Assembly: GCA_028279345.1 (NCBI GenBank)
Contig: JANQNY010000039.1
Span: forward strand, 1-64,000
Origin: Geminicoccaceae bacterium
Lineage (GTDB): Bacteria; Pseudomonadota; Alphaproteobacteria; Geminicoccales; Geminicoccaceae
DNA length: 64,000 bases
Direction: 5' to 3'
Part shown: positions 53,978 to 63,187 of the stretch, piece after piece
Layout of the letters: the number at the start of each line of letters is the position of its first letter
How positions within the stretch are numbered: the first letter of the stretch is position 1
The notes under the pieces: model-generated
Told to the model about the DNA's origin: nothing
The model's database searches: none
Seen by the model: the letters and a program-made list of their open reading frames with translations, nothing else
Position numbers and translations under genes: made by a program

Positions 53978-54458
53978 TGCGCACCTGGCCAAACGCTACG
54001 AGCCCGCGTTGGTGCTCGCTTGCTTGGAGATCGTCTTGGATTTCGGAGTGGCCGGGGGCCTCGCGGGAGGGCTCCTCATCGGCACGGGCGCTGGCCTGCT
54101 GCTCATCGGCAATGGTCGCATCGCCGGCGCATCGGGCATCGTCCGCGACTTTCTCGGGTTCGCCTTCGATGGTGCTTGGCTCGAGCGGGCAGTGTTCCTG
54201 GCAGGCCTGATCCTGGCGCCCCTCGCCTACGCCTCGATCGCTGGCGCACCGATGCTGGAGGCGCCATTCTCTGCGCCAGTGATGGCGCTGGGCGGACTGC
54301 TGGTTGGGGTCGGCGTCGCCTACGCGAATGGCTGCACCAGCGGCCACGGCGTCTGCGGGCTCTCGCGGTTCTCGACCCGCTCGCTAGCGGCGACGGTCAC
54401 TTTCATGGCGACCGCCGCTGCAACCGTGTTCTTGGTGCGCCATGTCGTCGGAGCCTGA
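53958..54458 (+). CDS. YeeE/YedE sulfur transporter, half 1
   Basis: The 166-residue protein has four or five membrane helices and the YeeE/YedE motif GGLLIGTGAGLLLIGNGRIAG plus the cysteine-containing NGCTSGHGVCGLSRFSTRS. It is the N-terminal half of a two-part YeeE-like channel for thiosulfate or related sulfur species. The GTG start at 53958 overlaps the kinase gene; a TTG at 54036 with GGAG upstream is an alternative start that would give the usual short N-terminus. Confidence 0.85.
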   Translation: MTATTLDAHLAKRYEPALVLACLEIVLDFGVAGGLAGGLLIGTGAGLLLIGNGRIAGASGIVRDFLGFAFDGAWLERAVFLAGLILAPLAYASIAGAPMLEAPFSAPVMALGGLLVGVGVAYANGCTSGHGVCGLSRFSTRSLAATVTFMATAAATVFLVRHVVGA

Positions 54459-54461
54459 GCC

Positions 54462-54887
54462 ATGCGCCTCTTGGTGAGCGCCTTGGCCGGCGCGCTCTTC
54501 GGCATCGGCCTGCTCATCTCGGGCATGGCCGACCCTTCGATCGTGCTCGGCTTCTTCGACGTCGCCGGCACCTGGAACCCACAATTGGCCTTCGTCATCG
54601 GTGGCGCCTTGGCGGTCATGGTTCCGGCATGGCGTCTCGCCCGAATGCGCCGTGAGGCCTGGACGGGCGGGCCCCTGCCCGGCCCTGCCTCCACCATCAT
54701 CGACACGAAGCTGCTCGGCGGCTCCGCGCTCTTCGGCGTCGGCTGGGGCCTCTCGGGCCTCTGTCCAGCGCCATCGTTGGTGGCGCTCGGCTTCGGCGGC
54801 GCGCCCTTCTGGGCGTTCGCCGCCGCCATGTGTGTAGGCCTGCTGTTGCCCCGGCTCATCGCTTCCCGGCGCAGCGCGACCGCCTAG
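54462..54887 (+). CDS. YeeE/YedE sulfur transporter, half 2 (DUF6691 type)
   Basis: The 141-residue protein has four helices and the partner motif SGMADPSIVLGFFDVAGTWNP, later GWGLSGLCPAPSLVALGFG with the conserved Cys. Such halves are encoded next to half 1 (3-bp gap here) and form the transporter together. The sulfur substrate is inferred from the family. Confidence 0.87.
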   Translation: MRLLVSALAGALFGIGLLISGMADPSIVLGFFDVAGTWNPQLAFVIGGALAVMVPAWRLARMRREAWTGGPLPGPASTIIDTKLLGGSALFGVGWGLSGLCPAPSLVALGFGGAPFWAFAAAMCVGLLLPRLIASRRSATA

Positions 54888-54954
54888 CGGCACCGACACG
54901 CGCACTCAGTAGCTAAGAGCTTGCTGATCGGGCCGCTCAGTGACGACTCCAACA

Positions 54955-56022
54955 TCAACGCCTTAGGACGCTCCGCGGCCCCAGCGGGTGCTCGGCGTGC
55001 GGATAGGGCGGATGGTGATGGTGGTCGTGACCCTCACCATGATGGTGGTGATGATGGTCGTGGTCGTGGGTCACGCGGCACGCGCCCGTGCAGAAGTCGT
55101 CGCACTTCGGGCAGTCGGCCACGTTTGAGCCAGGTGCCGCAGCCCCCTGGCCCTCCACATGGTGATGATGGCTCGCCTGCGGCGCGCCCACCTCCTGTTC
55201 GAAGCCGAGCACCTGCGTGCGGTACTTGCACATCGAGCAGTTCATCAGGTTCTGCCCTTCGAGGATCTCGCGCACGCGCTCCTCGAAGGTGTCGATCACC
55301 AGCGGGTGGTCGTTCAGATAGTCCGCCTTGACGAAACGGGTCTCCGGATGGGCGGCAGCGACGCGGTCGGTGAACCCATAGATCCGGTCGATCAGGATGC
55401 CGGTGAAGAGGAAGTATGGAAAGACAACGACGCGGCGATAGCGGAGGCGCGCCACATGCTCCAGGCAGGGCTCGACCAGCGGGAAGGTCACCCCCGAATA
55501 GCCGACCGCGCACCAGCCGAACCCCATCCCTTCCCACAAGAGCCGTGCGATCTTGGCGACGTTGGCGTTCGCGTCGGGATCGGACGCACCCCGGCCGATC
55601 ACGACAAGGCAGGTCTCGTGGTTGGGCACCGGCCCGTCCGTAGCGTCAGCGCGGTCTAGAGCCGCCTGCACGCGCTCGGCCGCGGCCCTGACCATCTTCG
55701 GATCGATGCCCAGGTCGCGGCCGTAGTCGACCCGAAGCCCATGCTCGCGCTGGTAGGTGTTGAGGACGGACGGAATGTCGTTCTTGGCGTGACTCGCGGC
55801 GAACAGCATCCCCGGCACGGCCAGGATCCGCTCCACGCCTTGCTCTCGGAGCGTATCGAGGCCCACTCGGATGACCGGATTGGCGAACTCCAGATAGCCG
55901 TGCGCCACCGGCCAGTCGGGGAACCGCGCGCGCAGCGTCTCGGCGACGACGGCGAACTCGTCCACGGCCGCCTGCGAGCGCGACCCGTGCCCGCACACCA
56001 TGACGCCGATCGGTGGGGTCAT
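54955..56022 (-). CDS. cbiX: Sirohydrochlorin cobaltochelatase CbiX, His- and Cys-rich
   Basis: The 355-residue protein has the chelatase repeat PIGVMVCGHGSRSQAAVDEF at the start and LVVIGRGASDPDANANV in the second half, as in the long CbiX form. Near residue 260 is the MxCxxC motif MNCSMCKYRTQ, an iron-sulfur centre in characterised CbiX proteins. A CPKCDDFCTGAC cluster and a His-rich tail (blocks of 4-6 His) follow. It inserts cobalt into sirohydrochlorin for cobalamin. GGAGG lies just before the ATG at 56022. No other cobalamin gene is nearby and I see no cobalamin riboswitch. Confidence 0.9.
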   Translation of the reverse strand: MTPPIGVMVCGHGSRSQAAVDEFAVVAETLRARFPDWPVAHGYLEFANPVIRVGLDTLREQGVERILAVPGMLFAASHAKNDIPSVLNTYQREHGLRVDYGRDLGIDPKMVRAAAERVQAALDRADATDGPVPNHETCLVVIGRGASDPDANANVAKIARLLWEGMGFGWCAVGYSGVTFPLVEPCLEHVARLRYRRVVVFPYFLFTGILIDRIYGFTDRVAAAHPETRFVKADYLNDHPLVIDTFEERVREILEGQNLMNCSMCKYRTQVLGFEQEVGAPQASHHHHVEGQGAAAPGSNVADCPKCDDFCTGACRVTHDHDHHHHHHGEGHDHHHHPPYPHAEHPLGPRSVLRR

Positions 56023-56095
56023 CTGGTCCTCCTGAAGGTTTCGAGCACAGCCTGCCGATCGCAGTGCCGCGCGCAAGCGCCGCGACAGCGCAGGC

Positions 56096-56512
56096 TCAGA
56101 GCGCCTTGGTGCTCGGATCGTAAGCGACGAGTTCGACCGCGTTGCCCTCAGGGTCGGTGGTGAAGACGCCGCGCCAGCCGATCCAGTCGAACACCTCCAC
56201 GCGATAGTCGAGCCCCTGGGACTCGTACCAGCGCATCACCGCGTCCTGTTCGTCGAAAGGCAAGCTGAGCGCGAGGTGATGGAGCGCGGACACCCCTGCC
56301 AGCGCAGACCCTTCCGCTGGGAACAGCGCCAGCACCGCCGTGTGACCGCCGTAGCTCTCGCCGAGGCGGAAGAACACGATCCCGCGCTCCGCGCGTTCGG
56401 CCAGCACCTCGAGGCCGATGACGTCGCGGTAGAACGTGGTCATCTGGTCCACATCACGGCAGCGAATGGCGATCTCGCCGAGCGCGCGGACCTGGAAACC
56501 GCGCTCAGCCAC
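56096..56512 (-). CDS. VOC (glyoxalase-fold) protein
   Basis: The 138-residue protein has RALGEIAIRCRDVDQMTTFY, FRLGESYGGHTAVLALF, VSALHHLALSLPFDEQDAV and FTTDPEGNAVELVAYD, the two-beta-alpha-beta VOC repeat with likely metal ligands. I chose the GTG at 56512 because the domain starts just after and GGTGGG precedes it. The ligand is unknown. It marks the left flank of the DUF4062 island. Confidence 0.75.
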   Translation of the reverse strand: MAERGFQVRALGEIAIRCRDVDQMTTFYRDVIGLEVLAERAERGIVFFRLGESYGGHTAVLALFPAEGSALAGVSALHHLALSLPFDEQDAVMRWYESQGLDYRVEVFDWIGWRGVFTTDPEGNAVELVAYDPSTKAL

Positions 56513-56735
56513 GGAACCCACCAGAGACCGCGGCTCCGGCCCCAAACTCCGGCACCATGGCACCTCCCAAGCATTGATAGGCTAGTCAGATCGGATCCGC
56601 CGCCGAAACTACGAAACGAATCGCTCGGCGGTTGTTGCCGCGGTTGAGCTAACGCTCCTACTAGGTTTACCCTTGCGCAACTTTGCCTGAAACTAAGACA
56701 ACCACAAGCTCGACCACACGGAATAGCCACAGAAT

Positions 56736-58964
56736 ATGCCTCCCGATCGTAAGCACAGAAAGCTCTTAAAGATTTTTCTAGCCTCACCAGGCGATCTTCA
56801 AGACGAACGAAAGATCGCACGACGAATTGTCGTCGAAGAAAACACTAATCATGCCAACGTACTTGGCTACCATATCGAACTGGTCGGCTGGGAAGAGACT
56901 GTCGCGCAATTCCGTCGTGCACAAGAGGTCATAAATAGAGACTTAGATCAATGTGATTTCTTTGTTGGCCTTATGTGGAAGCGCTGGGGAACCCCGCCCG
57001 GACCAGTAGGTCACCCTTACACGTCAGGTTTTGAGGAGGAGTACACACGTTCTGTTGAGCGACACCATAGAACAGGTGCGCCGGAGATAGCTCTACTATT
57101 CAAACAGGTGAGCGCAGATCAGCTTGCCGACCAGGGCCCTGAACTTAAGCGTGTTCAGAGCTTCAAGGAAAAAATTAAAAATGAAAAGACGGCTTTGTTT
57201 CAGGAATTTGGTGATCTGACGGAATTTGACCAACGTTTTCGCACCATCGCATCCTTTTTTTTGCACCAAGAATATGCGAGTGATTTGTTAAAAATCAACA
57301 AAGCTGACGAGCCCGTTGCCCTTTCATACTCCGAGGCGCAGTCGCTTGATCAAGCTCCTACCGATGGAATTTTTGATGAGTCAGTACGCGTTCTTGTGAA
57401 TAACGAAATTCTTGCGCGCCCGAAGATCGACGAATTAGCACCATCTGCAGCGGCGCGCTTTCGGCTTCTTGGCCATACGATCATCAGAGCCGGAAATGAT
57501 GATTCTTCGCTGGGAGTTCACGATGCCAATCTCATCTTTCGCGATTTCCGTCAGCGCGCGCTGTCGGAACGCGAAGTGCGCGGACTTATTAATGCTGCGC
57601 TTGAGAAGCTCACTAGCGAAATCGCCCCGCTGTGGCATTGGCTGAGCGAAACTCGTTCGTCTCCATCGATGGAGTTGGCACTTCGCACGCTATATGGAGG
57701 AGACCGCGTTCAAGCGAACGCTTTTCGGGCGCTCTCCCTGCTCGGTCTCTGCCTGAAAGACCTGACACACACGCTAAAGCGAGAGGCTTTCTTGAGCGTG
57801 TGGTTCTCGGTCGACTCTCCGGATCAGGTCAAGATCGCCGCCCTTTCGTTCCTTGCGACGTCCGGTTCCGACGACAATCTCTCTGCGATTGAGCCCTCAC
57901 TAGATAGTGCAGCTGCTAATGTCGCCGCCGCGGCCGTGAGGGCAAAAGCTCAGATTCTATTGAAACGAAGTAGCGCGGATGCTCTGCGGTTCATTTCCGA
58001 ATGGGAGGACGTCGATATTGGGAACGCCCTAGCTGAAAAATTGATGCGCAATCCACTGGCCATTCCCACGGACGCGCCTAAACTGTGCCTCGAAAACAAA
58101 TCACGGCGGCTTCAGCAGCTTGTCACCGAGGAGTTGCAGCGACGTAACGCGCTCACCCAAGAGGATGCCAGGCAGCTTTGCGCCAGCGACAATGCAGACG
58201 CAAGGCTGTCCGGCGTACTTGCGCTCCGGGAGACGACGGGGGCATTAGCCTTTGCCGACGCTCGCGATACGATTCTTAGAACGCGTTCATCGCTGCTTTC
58301 ACCGTTTTTTGGCCTCCTCGCTCCGCCTCCCGATCGGGCCGCGTCTGACGCATTCGGTATATTCAAGAAAGAAGTACTGCTCGAAAAATCGTTTGACGAA
58401 CTTCTTCATTTACGCAATTCAGCTGGCCCAAGCGATATTGAGGAGATATTAACTTTTTATGAAAAATTTTTTCAGAAGAAGCGCGACAAAATTCATTGCC
58501 ATTTGCGCAATAAATTTTGTGATTTCTTCTCTGAAAACAAGAAGAACGATAATGGAGATTCGGTTATTACCGATGACAAGAAGATCGCTTCGGCAAGAAA
58601 ACAACTATGCGAAGGAATGATCCAAATTGTTTGCAGATATGGTGACTTGAGAGAACTCTCTCTTGTTCGCTGGGCGATCGACGAAAAAGACATAGGCTAC
58701 CATGCGGCAATGATGAATTTCCTAGGACGCTACGGCGAGTGGCAGGACGTGCGCAGAATTATTTCTGTAGCGGATAGCCAGAAACCGAGCGGATTAAGCC
58801 TTCTTTCAATTGTAGACACCGATCGTGAAGACGCTGCCGCAGCGCAAGCAATACTGAAGATTGGAGCGGATCGTATAGCAGATGTGCTTTGCGCCGATCC
58901 ACCTTCTGGCATTAAAAAAAACCTTCATTCATATGACCAAGAAGGTTTTTTGCGGATTAGATAA
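56736..58964 (+). CDS. DUF4062 protein with helical (HEAT-like) C-terminus
   Basis: The 742-residue protein opens with a DUF4062 domain (about residues 8-165): KIFLASPGDLQDERKIARRI, GWEETVAQFRRAQEVINRDL and CDFFVGLMWKRWG. DUF4062 is a TIR/flavodoxin-like domain found at the N-termini of bacterial STAND and other conflict proteins. From about residue 270 on, the sequence is a long series of helices with HEAT/armadillo-like spacing (VKIAALSFLATSGSDDNLSAI and ADARLSGVLALRETTGA are examples). No NACHT P-loop is seen. The frame stops at 58962-58964, 40 bp after an A8 run; a further repeat-like segment continues in another frame to 59193. Codon use is AT-rich. A defence or signalling role is inference. 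Confidence 0.75.
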   Translation: MPPDRKHRKLLKIFLASPGDLQDERKIARRIVVEENTNHANVLGYHIELVGWEETVAQFRRAQEVINRDLDQCDFFVGLMWKRWGTPPGPVGHPYTSGFEEEYTRSVERHHRTGAPEIALLFKQVSADQLADQGPELKRVQSFKEKIKNEKTALFQEFGDLTEFDQRFRTIASFFLHQEYASDLLKINKADEPVALSYSEAQSLDQAPTDGIFDESVRVLVNNEILARPKIDELAPSAAARFRLLGHTIIRAGNDDSSLGVHDANLIFRDFRQRALSEREVRGLINAALEKLTSEIAPLWHWLSETRSSPSMELALRTLYGGDRVQANAFRALSLLGLCLKDLTHTLKREAFLSVWFSVDSPDQVKIAALSFLATSGSDDNLSAIEPSLDSAAANVAAAAVRAKAQILLKRSSADALRFISEWEDVDIGNALAEKLMRNPLAIPTDAPKLCLENKSRRLQQLVTEELQRRNALTQEDARQLCASDNADARLSGVLALRETTGALAFADARDTILRTRSSLLSPFFGLLAPPPDRAASDAFGIFKKEVLLEKSFDELLHLRNSAGPSDIEEILTFYEKFFQKKRDKIHCHLRNKFCDFFSENKKNDNGDSVITDDKKIASARKQLCEGMIQIVCRYGDLRELSLVRWAIDEKDIGYHAAMMNFLGRYGEWQDVRRIISVADSQKPSGLSLLSIVDTDREDAAAAQAILKIGADRIADVLCADPPSGIKKNLHSYDQEGFLRIR

Positions 58965-59193
58965 CGATCAAATCATTAGATTATTATTTGATTCTTCAGA
59001 TTCGGTGAGGAAAATTGTAGCGCTGAGAGCAGTGCACGGTCTGCAAAAAAAACGCATTACCGAGCTAATGTCTTTGTACCTAGCGTCAGAACAAAGACGT
59101 TACTATAATGCAGTATTTTGGCTTGATCTTGGCATCTCTCTTCCCTCAAAGCATGCTCGCGAAGTAGCTCTGCGAGAAATAAATACACTTTGA
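58933..59193 (+). CDS. Out-of-frame C-terminal continuation of DUF4062 protein
   Basis: This frame encodes 86 residues with the same AT-rich composition and HEAT-like pattern as the upstream gene (NDQIIRLLFDSSDSVRKIVA and QKKRITELMSLYLASEQ). Loss of one base in the A8 run (58914-58921) or the T6 run (58946-58951) would join it to the upstream frame. It could instead be translated from the ATG at 58933, inside the end of the upstream gene. Which applies, or whether it is a broken gene, is open. Confidence 0.5.
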   Translation: MTKKVFCGLDNDQIIRLLFDSSDSVRKIVALRAVHGLQKKRITELMSLYLASEQRRYYNAVFWLDLGISLPSKHAREVALREINTL

Positions 59194-59287
59194 ATACCAA
59201 ACGCAAGATTTTGTTCTGTGATGAATTCCACTCAATGCTTCTTTAGTATTCTAATGGATCGATTTAACGCCATAACCGCTGCGAGAT

Positions 59288-61549
59288 TCAATTCTCAGCC
59301 TGCGCATCTTTTCCGATGCCAGCCACGACCTCCGCAAACCCACCCTCCCTCGGGAAGCCTTGGGGAGCGTTGCGGCCGACGCTGGCGCGCGCACCTTGCC
59401 AGGGAGCAAGGTCCTTCTCGAAGCGGCGCCGGCTCCCGGAGGGCCAGGAGAGGCCCTGCTCGACATCAAAGCTCAGGATGCCTTCGAGCGTGCCGTCGCG
59501 GTAGCGCTGCAGGATGACGCCCTTGCCGCGGCCCATCTCCGGAAGCTCCGCGGCCTTGAAGATCAAGAGCTTCCGGTTGGTGCCGAGCACGGCGACGCTG
59601 TCGCCCGAGAGCTTCGAGACGGCCTCGAGCCGGTCCTTGCCGCTGACGTTGACCACCTGCTTGCCGGCGCGGGTCTGGGCGGTGATCTGCGCCTCGGGGG
59701 CAATGAAACCACGACCGGAGCGCGTCGCCACCACGAGCTTGCCCTTGGGGTCATGCACGAGGACGGCGACGAGCCTGGTCTGCGGGTCGAGATCGACGAA
59801 TAGGTTCAGGGGCTCACCCAGACCGCGCCCACCCGGCAGCTTGTCGATCGGCAGAAGATGGCAGCGTCCGTCGTCCCTGAGGATCAAGAGCTTGTCGCTC
59901 GACTGCGCGGGGATCAGGAAGCGCGGTCCGTCACCTTCCTTGAAGCGCAGCTCGCCCGGGTCGCCGACGCTCCCCTTGATGACCCGGAGCCAACCTTCCT
60001 CCGAGCAGACCACCGTCACCGGCTGTCGCTCCACCGGCACCTCGGCATCGAGGTCCACGGGCTCCGGCGGCGCGTCGATCCGCGTCCGCCGCGGGTCCTC
60101 GCCGAAGCGCTTGCGCATCGCCTTGACCTCATCGGCGAGGCGCCGCCGGCGCTTGCGCTCGCTTCCGAGCAGAGCCTCGAGCTCCGCCTGCTCCTTCAAC
60201 AGCCGATCGCGCTCGCCCTTGAGCTCCATCTCCTCGAGCTTCCTGAGCTGGCGCAGGCGTAGGTTGAGGATCGCCTCGGCCTGCCGCTCCGTGAGATCGA
60301 AGTGGGCGATGAGCACCGGCTTGGGCTCGTCATTGTCGCGGATGATCCGGATGACCGTATCGATGTCGAGGAAGGCCTTGAGGTAGCCTTCGAGGATCTC
60401 GAGCCGATCGGCGATCTTGCCCAGCCGGTACTCCGAGCGGCGGACGAGCACCTGCATGCGGTGCTCGAGAAAGGCCTCGAGCGCCTGCTTCAGGCTCATC
60501 ACCCGAGGCACGCCCTGGGCGTCGAGTACGTTGAGGTTCAAGGACGCGCGGGTCTCCAGCTCGGTGAGCCGGAAGAGTTGCTCCATCATAAGCTCGGCCG
60601 GCACCGAGCGCGCGCGCGGCACAAGCACGAGACGCACGTCCTCTGCGCTTTCGTCGCGAACATCGGCGAGCAAAGTGAGCTTCTTCGCCTGCAGGAGCTC
60701 CGCTATCCGCTCGACCAGCCGCGCCTTGGGCACCTGATAGGGGATTTGGTCGACGACCACCTGGTACTGGCCGTAGCCCTGGTCTTCCTTCGTCCAGCGC
60801 CCCCGCACCCGAAAGCTGCCACGTCCGGTACGGTAGGCCTCCTCGACGGCGTGTCGCTCCTCGACCAGCGCGCCGCCGGTCGGGAAGTCGGGGCCATGAA
60901 CGCACGCCAGCACGCGCGCGTCGTCGACCTTGGGGTCATCGAGCAGCAGCAAGAGCGCGTCCGCGAGCTCACCTACATGATGCGGTGGAATGCTCGTCGC
61001 CATGCCGACGGCAATGCCCGCCGCACCATTGGCGAGCAGGTTCGGGAAGGCAGCCGGCAGGACGACAGGCTCCGCGTCGCTGCCGTCGTAGTTGGCGCGG
61101 AAGTCGACGGTGTCCTCGTCGAGGCCGTCCAAGAGCGCCATGGCTACGGCCGTGAGCCGGCTTTCAGTGTAGCGCATCGCCGCGGCGTTATCGCCGTCGA
61201 CATTGCCGAAATTGCCTTGCCCGTCGACCAGCGGGTAGCGCTGGCTGAAGTCCTGGGCCAAGCGCACCAGCGCCTCGTAGACCGCCGCGTCCCCGTGCGG
61301 GTGGAACTTGCCGATGACGTCGCCGACGACTCGCGCGCACTTCTTGTAGGCGCCGTCGGCGTTGAGCCGCAGCTCGCGCATGGCGTAGAGCAGACGCCGT
61401 TGCACGGGCTTGAGCCCGTCGCGGACGTCGGGCAGTGACCGGGACGTGATGGTCGAGAGCGCGTAGGCGAGATAGCGCCGGCTCAGCGCATCGCGGAGGT
61501 CGATCGGCAGGACCTCGTCGTCACGCTCGGCCTCAGGTCTCGACGCCAC
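59288..61549 (-). CDS. parC: DNA topoisomerase IV subunit A
   Basis: The 753-residue protein begins with GTG and has [20 protein letters not shown], the helix [13 protein letters not shown] (quinolone-determining region), the catalytic Tyr in [12 protein letters not shown] and the C-terminal beta-propeller blades (for example [18 protein letters not shown]). It is a subunit of the decatenating topoisomerase. I call it ParC rather than GyrA from its short length and weak GyrA-box. Its start overlaps recO by 17 bp. The position equal to E. coli ParC Ser80 is Ala here. Confidence 0.92.
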   Translation of the reverse strand: MASRPEAERDDEVLPIDLRDALSRRYLAYALSTITSRSLPDVRDGLKPVQRRLLYAMRELRLNADGAYKKCARVVGDVIGKFHPHGDAAVYEALVRLAQDFSQRYPLVDGQGNFGNVDGDNAAAMRYTESRLTAVAMALLDGLDEDTVDFRANYDGSDAEPVVLPAAFPNLLANGAAGIAVGMATSIPPHHVGELADALLLLLDDPKVDDARVLACVHGPDFPTGGALVEERHAVEEAYRTGRGSFRVRGRWTKEDQGYGQYQVVVDQIPYQVPKARLVERIAELLQAKKLTLLADVRDESAEDVRLVLVPRARSVPAELMMEQLFRLTELETRASLNLNVLDAQGVPRVMSLKQALEAFLEHRMQVLVRRSEYRLGKIADRLEILEGYLKAFLDIDTVIRIIRDNDEPKPVLIAHFDLTERQAEAILNLRLRQLRKLEEMELKGERDRLLKEQAELEALLGSERKRRRRLADEVKAMRKRFGEDPRRTRIDAPPEPVDLDAEVPVERQPVTVVCSEEGWLRVIKGSVGDPGELRFKEGDGPRFLIPAQSSDKLLILRDDGRCHLLPIDKLPGGRGLGEPLNLFVDLDPQTRLVAVLVHDPKGKLVVATRSGRGFIAPEAQITAQTRAGKQVVNVSGKDRLEAVSKLSGDSVAVLGTNRKLLIFKAAELPEMGRGKGVILQRYRDGTLEGILSFDVEQGLSWPSGSRRRFEKDLAPWQGARASVGRNAPQGFPREGGFAEVVAGIGKDAQAEN

Positions 61550-62279
61550 GGTGGCGCATCTCCTCCGCGAGCTGGGCCAGCCGCTCGCGCGCGGCGGGCG
61601 CTGCCCGATCGATCAGATGATAGAGTTGCCTCTCCAGGAAGTGGCCCGTCAAGCGCAACCCGCGCGCGAAGTCCTCGGCATCGGGCTCGCCATCATCCAC
61701 CAAGCAGGCGGGCAGCGGCAAGAGCCGCTCCTCGAACTCGGGGGCGGCACCTCGCGCCACCGCGCGGCCGGTCCGCGGCGAGACGAAGGCAAGGCCCTCG
61801 ATAGCACCGGTGAGGGCACAGCGATCGAGCGCCAGCGCAAAGCCGGTCTCGGCGAGGAGCAGCACCTCGAAGCGCAGATAGGTGCGCTGCCATGCGTCGC
61901 CGCCGGCGAGCGTCCGGAGCAGCCGCAGGAGACCAGCGTAGAGCGTCCCTTGGGCTTCACGCTCCGCCGTCGTCGTCTCCACCAGCGCGAGCGCCGACTG
62001 CATGGCTTTCAAGCGCTCGGCGTCATCGAGCAGGCGCGCCGCCAGCAGCTCCTCAGGCTCGGCACGGAAGCGGCCGAGCTGGTCCGCGAGCCGCGCCTGC
62101 CAGTGGAGCTGCAGGCGATTGCCCGGCTCGAACAGCGCGCGGCCGGCGCTGCCTGCGCCGCCGGGCACCCACCCCGCGTGCCGGCCGTGCTCGAAGGTGA
62201 AGCAGGAGACCCAGAGTGCCGTCTCCTGATAGCGCCGGCGGGCGAGCACGATGCCCTCGTCATCCCAGGCGATGGTCAA
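61533..62279 (-). CDS. recO: DNA repair protein RecO
   Basis: The 248-residue protein has the RecO OB-fold start ([31 protein letters not shown]) and a helical C-terminus with [19 protein letters not shown], where only part of the usual zinc-binding Cys set is present. It loads RecA in the RecFOR pathway. Its TTG start overlaps the era stop (TTGA); the order rnc-era-recO is typical of proteobacteria. Confidence 0.92.
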   Translation of the reverse strand: MTIAWDDEGIVLARRRYQETALWVSCFTFEHGRHAGWVPGGAGSAGRALFEPGNRLQLHWQARLADQLGRFRAEPEELLAARLLDDAERLKAMQSALALVETTTAEREAQGTLYAGLLRLLRTLAGGDAWQRTYLRFEVLLLAETGFALALDRCALTGAIEGLAFVSPRTGRAVARGAAPEFEERLLPLPACLVDDGEPDAEDFARGLRLTGHFLERQLYHLIDRAAPAARERLAQLAEEMRHRGVET

Positions 62280-63187
62280 GGCGATTTGGGGAACTCGAGC
62301 CCCATCTCGTGGTAGCGCTCCGGGTCGTCGGCCCAGCCCTCGCGCACCTTGACGAAGAGAAAGAGATGCACGCGGCAGCCGAGCAGCTCCTCCAGCTCCT
62401 TGCGCGCGGCCTCGCCCACCGCCTTGATCATCTGCCCACCCGCACCGAGCACGATCGACTTCTGGCTGCCGCGCCGGACGTAGACGGTCTGGTCGATGCG
62501 CACTTCCGAGCCATCGGGCGCAACCGTGTAGGCCTCGGTCTCGACGGTAAGGCTGTAGGGTAGCTCCTGGTGGAGCTGGCGGAACAGGTGCTCACGGGTA
62601 ACCTCGGCGGCGAGCGCCCGGTCGGTGAGATCGGAAAGCTGGTCCTCGGGAAAGAGCCAAGGTCCCTCGGGCACGCGGTTCGGCAGGGCGGCCAGGAGTT
62701 CGCCACAACCGTCCCCGGTCTCAGCCGAAACGAGAAACGTGGCCTCGAAGGCGATCACCGCATTGGCCTGCTCGATCAGCGGCAGCAGCACGGGCGGCCG
62801 CACGAGGTCGATCTTGTTGATGACCAAGAGACGCCGCCGCTGGACGGTCGCCAGGCGTTCGAAGACGAGCCGCGTGTGCCGATCGATACCGCGCTTTGCG
62901 TCGACCAGCACGAGCACGAGGTCACTGTCCTCGCCGCCTTTTAGGGCGGCGTCGACCATCGCGCGTTCGAGGCGCTTCTCCGGATCGAAGATGCCGGGCG
63001 TGTCGACGAAGACCAGCTGGCTCGTGCCTTCCACGGTGATGCCGAGCACGCGTCGACGCGTCGTCTGCACCTTGGGTGACACGATCGACACCTTGGTGCC
63101 CACGAGGCGGTTCAGGAGCGTCGACTTGCCGACATTGGGCGCACCCAAGAGCGCCACGAAGCCACAGCGGGTGGCCGCGTCGCTCAT
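62276..63187 (-). CDS. era: GTPase Era
   Basis: The 303-residue protein has GAPNVGKSTLLNRLVGTKVS (P-loop), the family's SPKVQTTRRRVLGI, DTPGIF, NKIDLV and the C-terminal KH domain with QKSIVLGAGGQMIKAVGEAA. It binds 16S rRNA in 30S assembly. Its ATG overlaps the rnc stop (ATGA). The frame open upstream of 63187 is a shadow of rnc. Confidence 0.97.
   Translation of the reverse strand: MSDAATRCGFVALLGAPNVGKSTLLNRLVGTKVSIVSPKVQTTRRRVLGITVEGTSQLVFVDTPGIFDPEKRLERAMVDAALKGGEDSDLVLVLVDAKRGIDRHTRLVFERLATVQRRRLLVINKIDLVRPPVLLPLIEQANAVIAFEATFLVSAETGDGCGELLAALPNRVPEGPWLFPEDQLSDLTDRALAAEVTREHLFRQLHQELPYSLTVETEAYTVAPDGSEVRIDQTVYVRRGSQKSIVLGAGGQMIKAVGEAARKELEELLGCRVHLFLFVKVREGWADDPERYHEMGLEFPKSP

Larger units (their letters stand above)
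56580..59287. other. AT-rich island between VOC gene and parC
   Basis: Composition turns AT-rich just after the VOC gene and back to GC-rich inside the parC end. The only gene is the DUF4062 protein with its out-of-frame tail. The flanking genes are ordinary chromosomal genes. I found no transposase, integrase or obvious flanking direct repeat. The pattern fits a horizontally gained cargo gene. Confidence 0.6.

Noticed and set aside
55010-55070. Short-period GTG/ATG-rich repeat resembling a simple or CRISPR-like repeat
   Set aside because: It encodes the His blocks of CbiX on the minus strand and has no spacer structure.
56023-56095. Cobalamin riboswitch upstream of cbiX
   Set aside because: The gap is 73 bp, too short for the element, and no B12-box-like sequence is visible.
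58914-58922. A_AAA_AAC slippery heptamer for programmed -1 frameshifting
   Set aside because: A -1 shift here reaches a stop within five codons; joining the downstream frame needs the loss of one base (a +1 shift).
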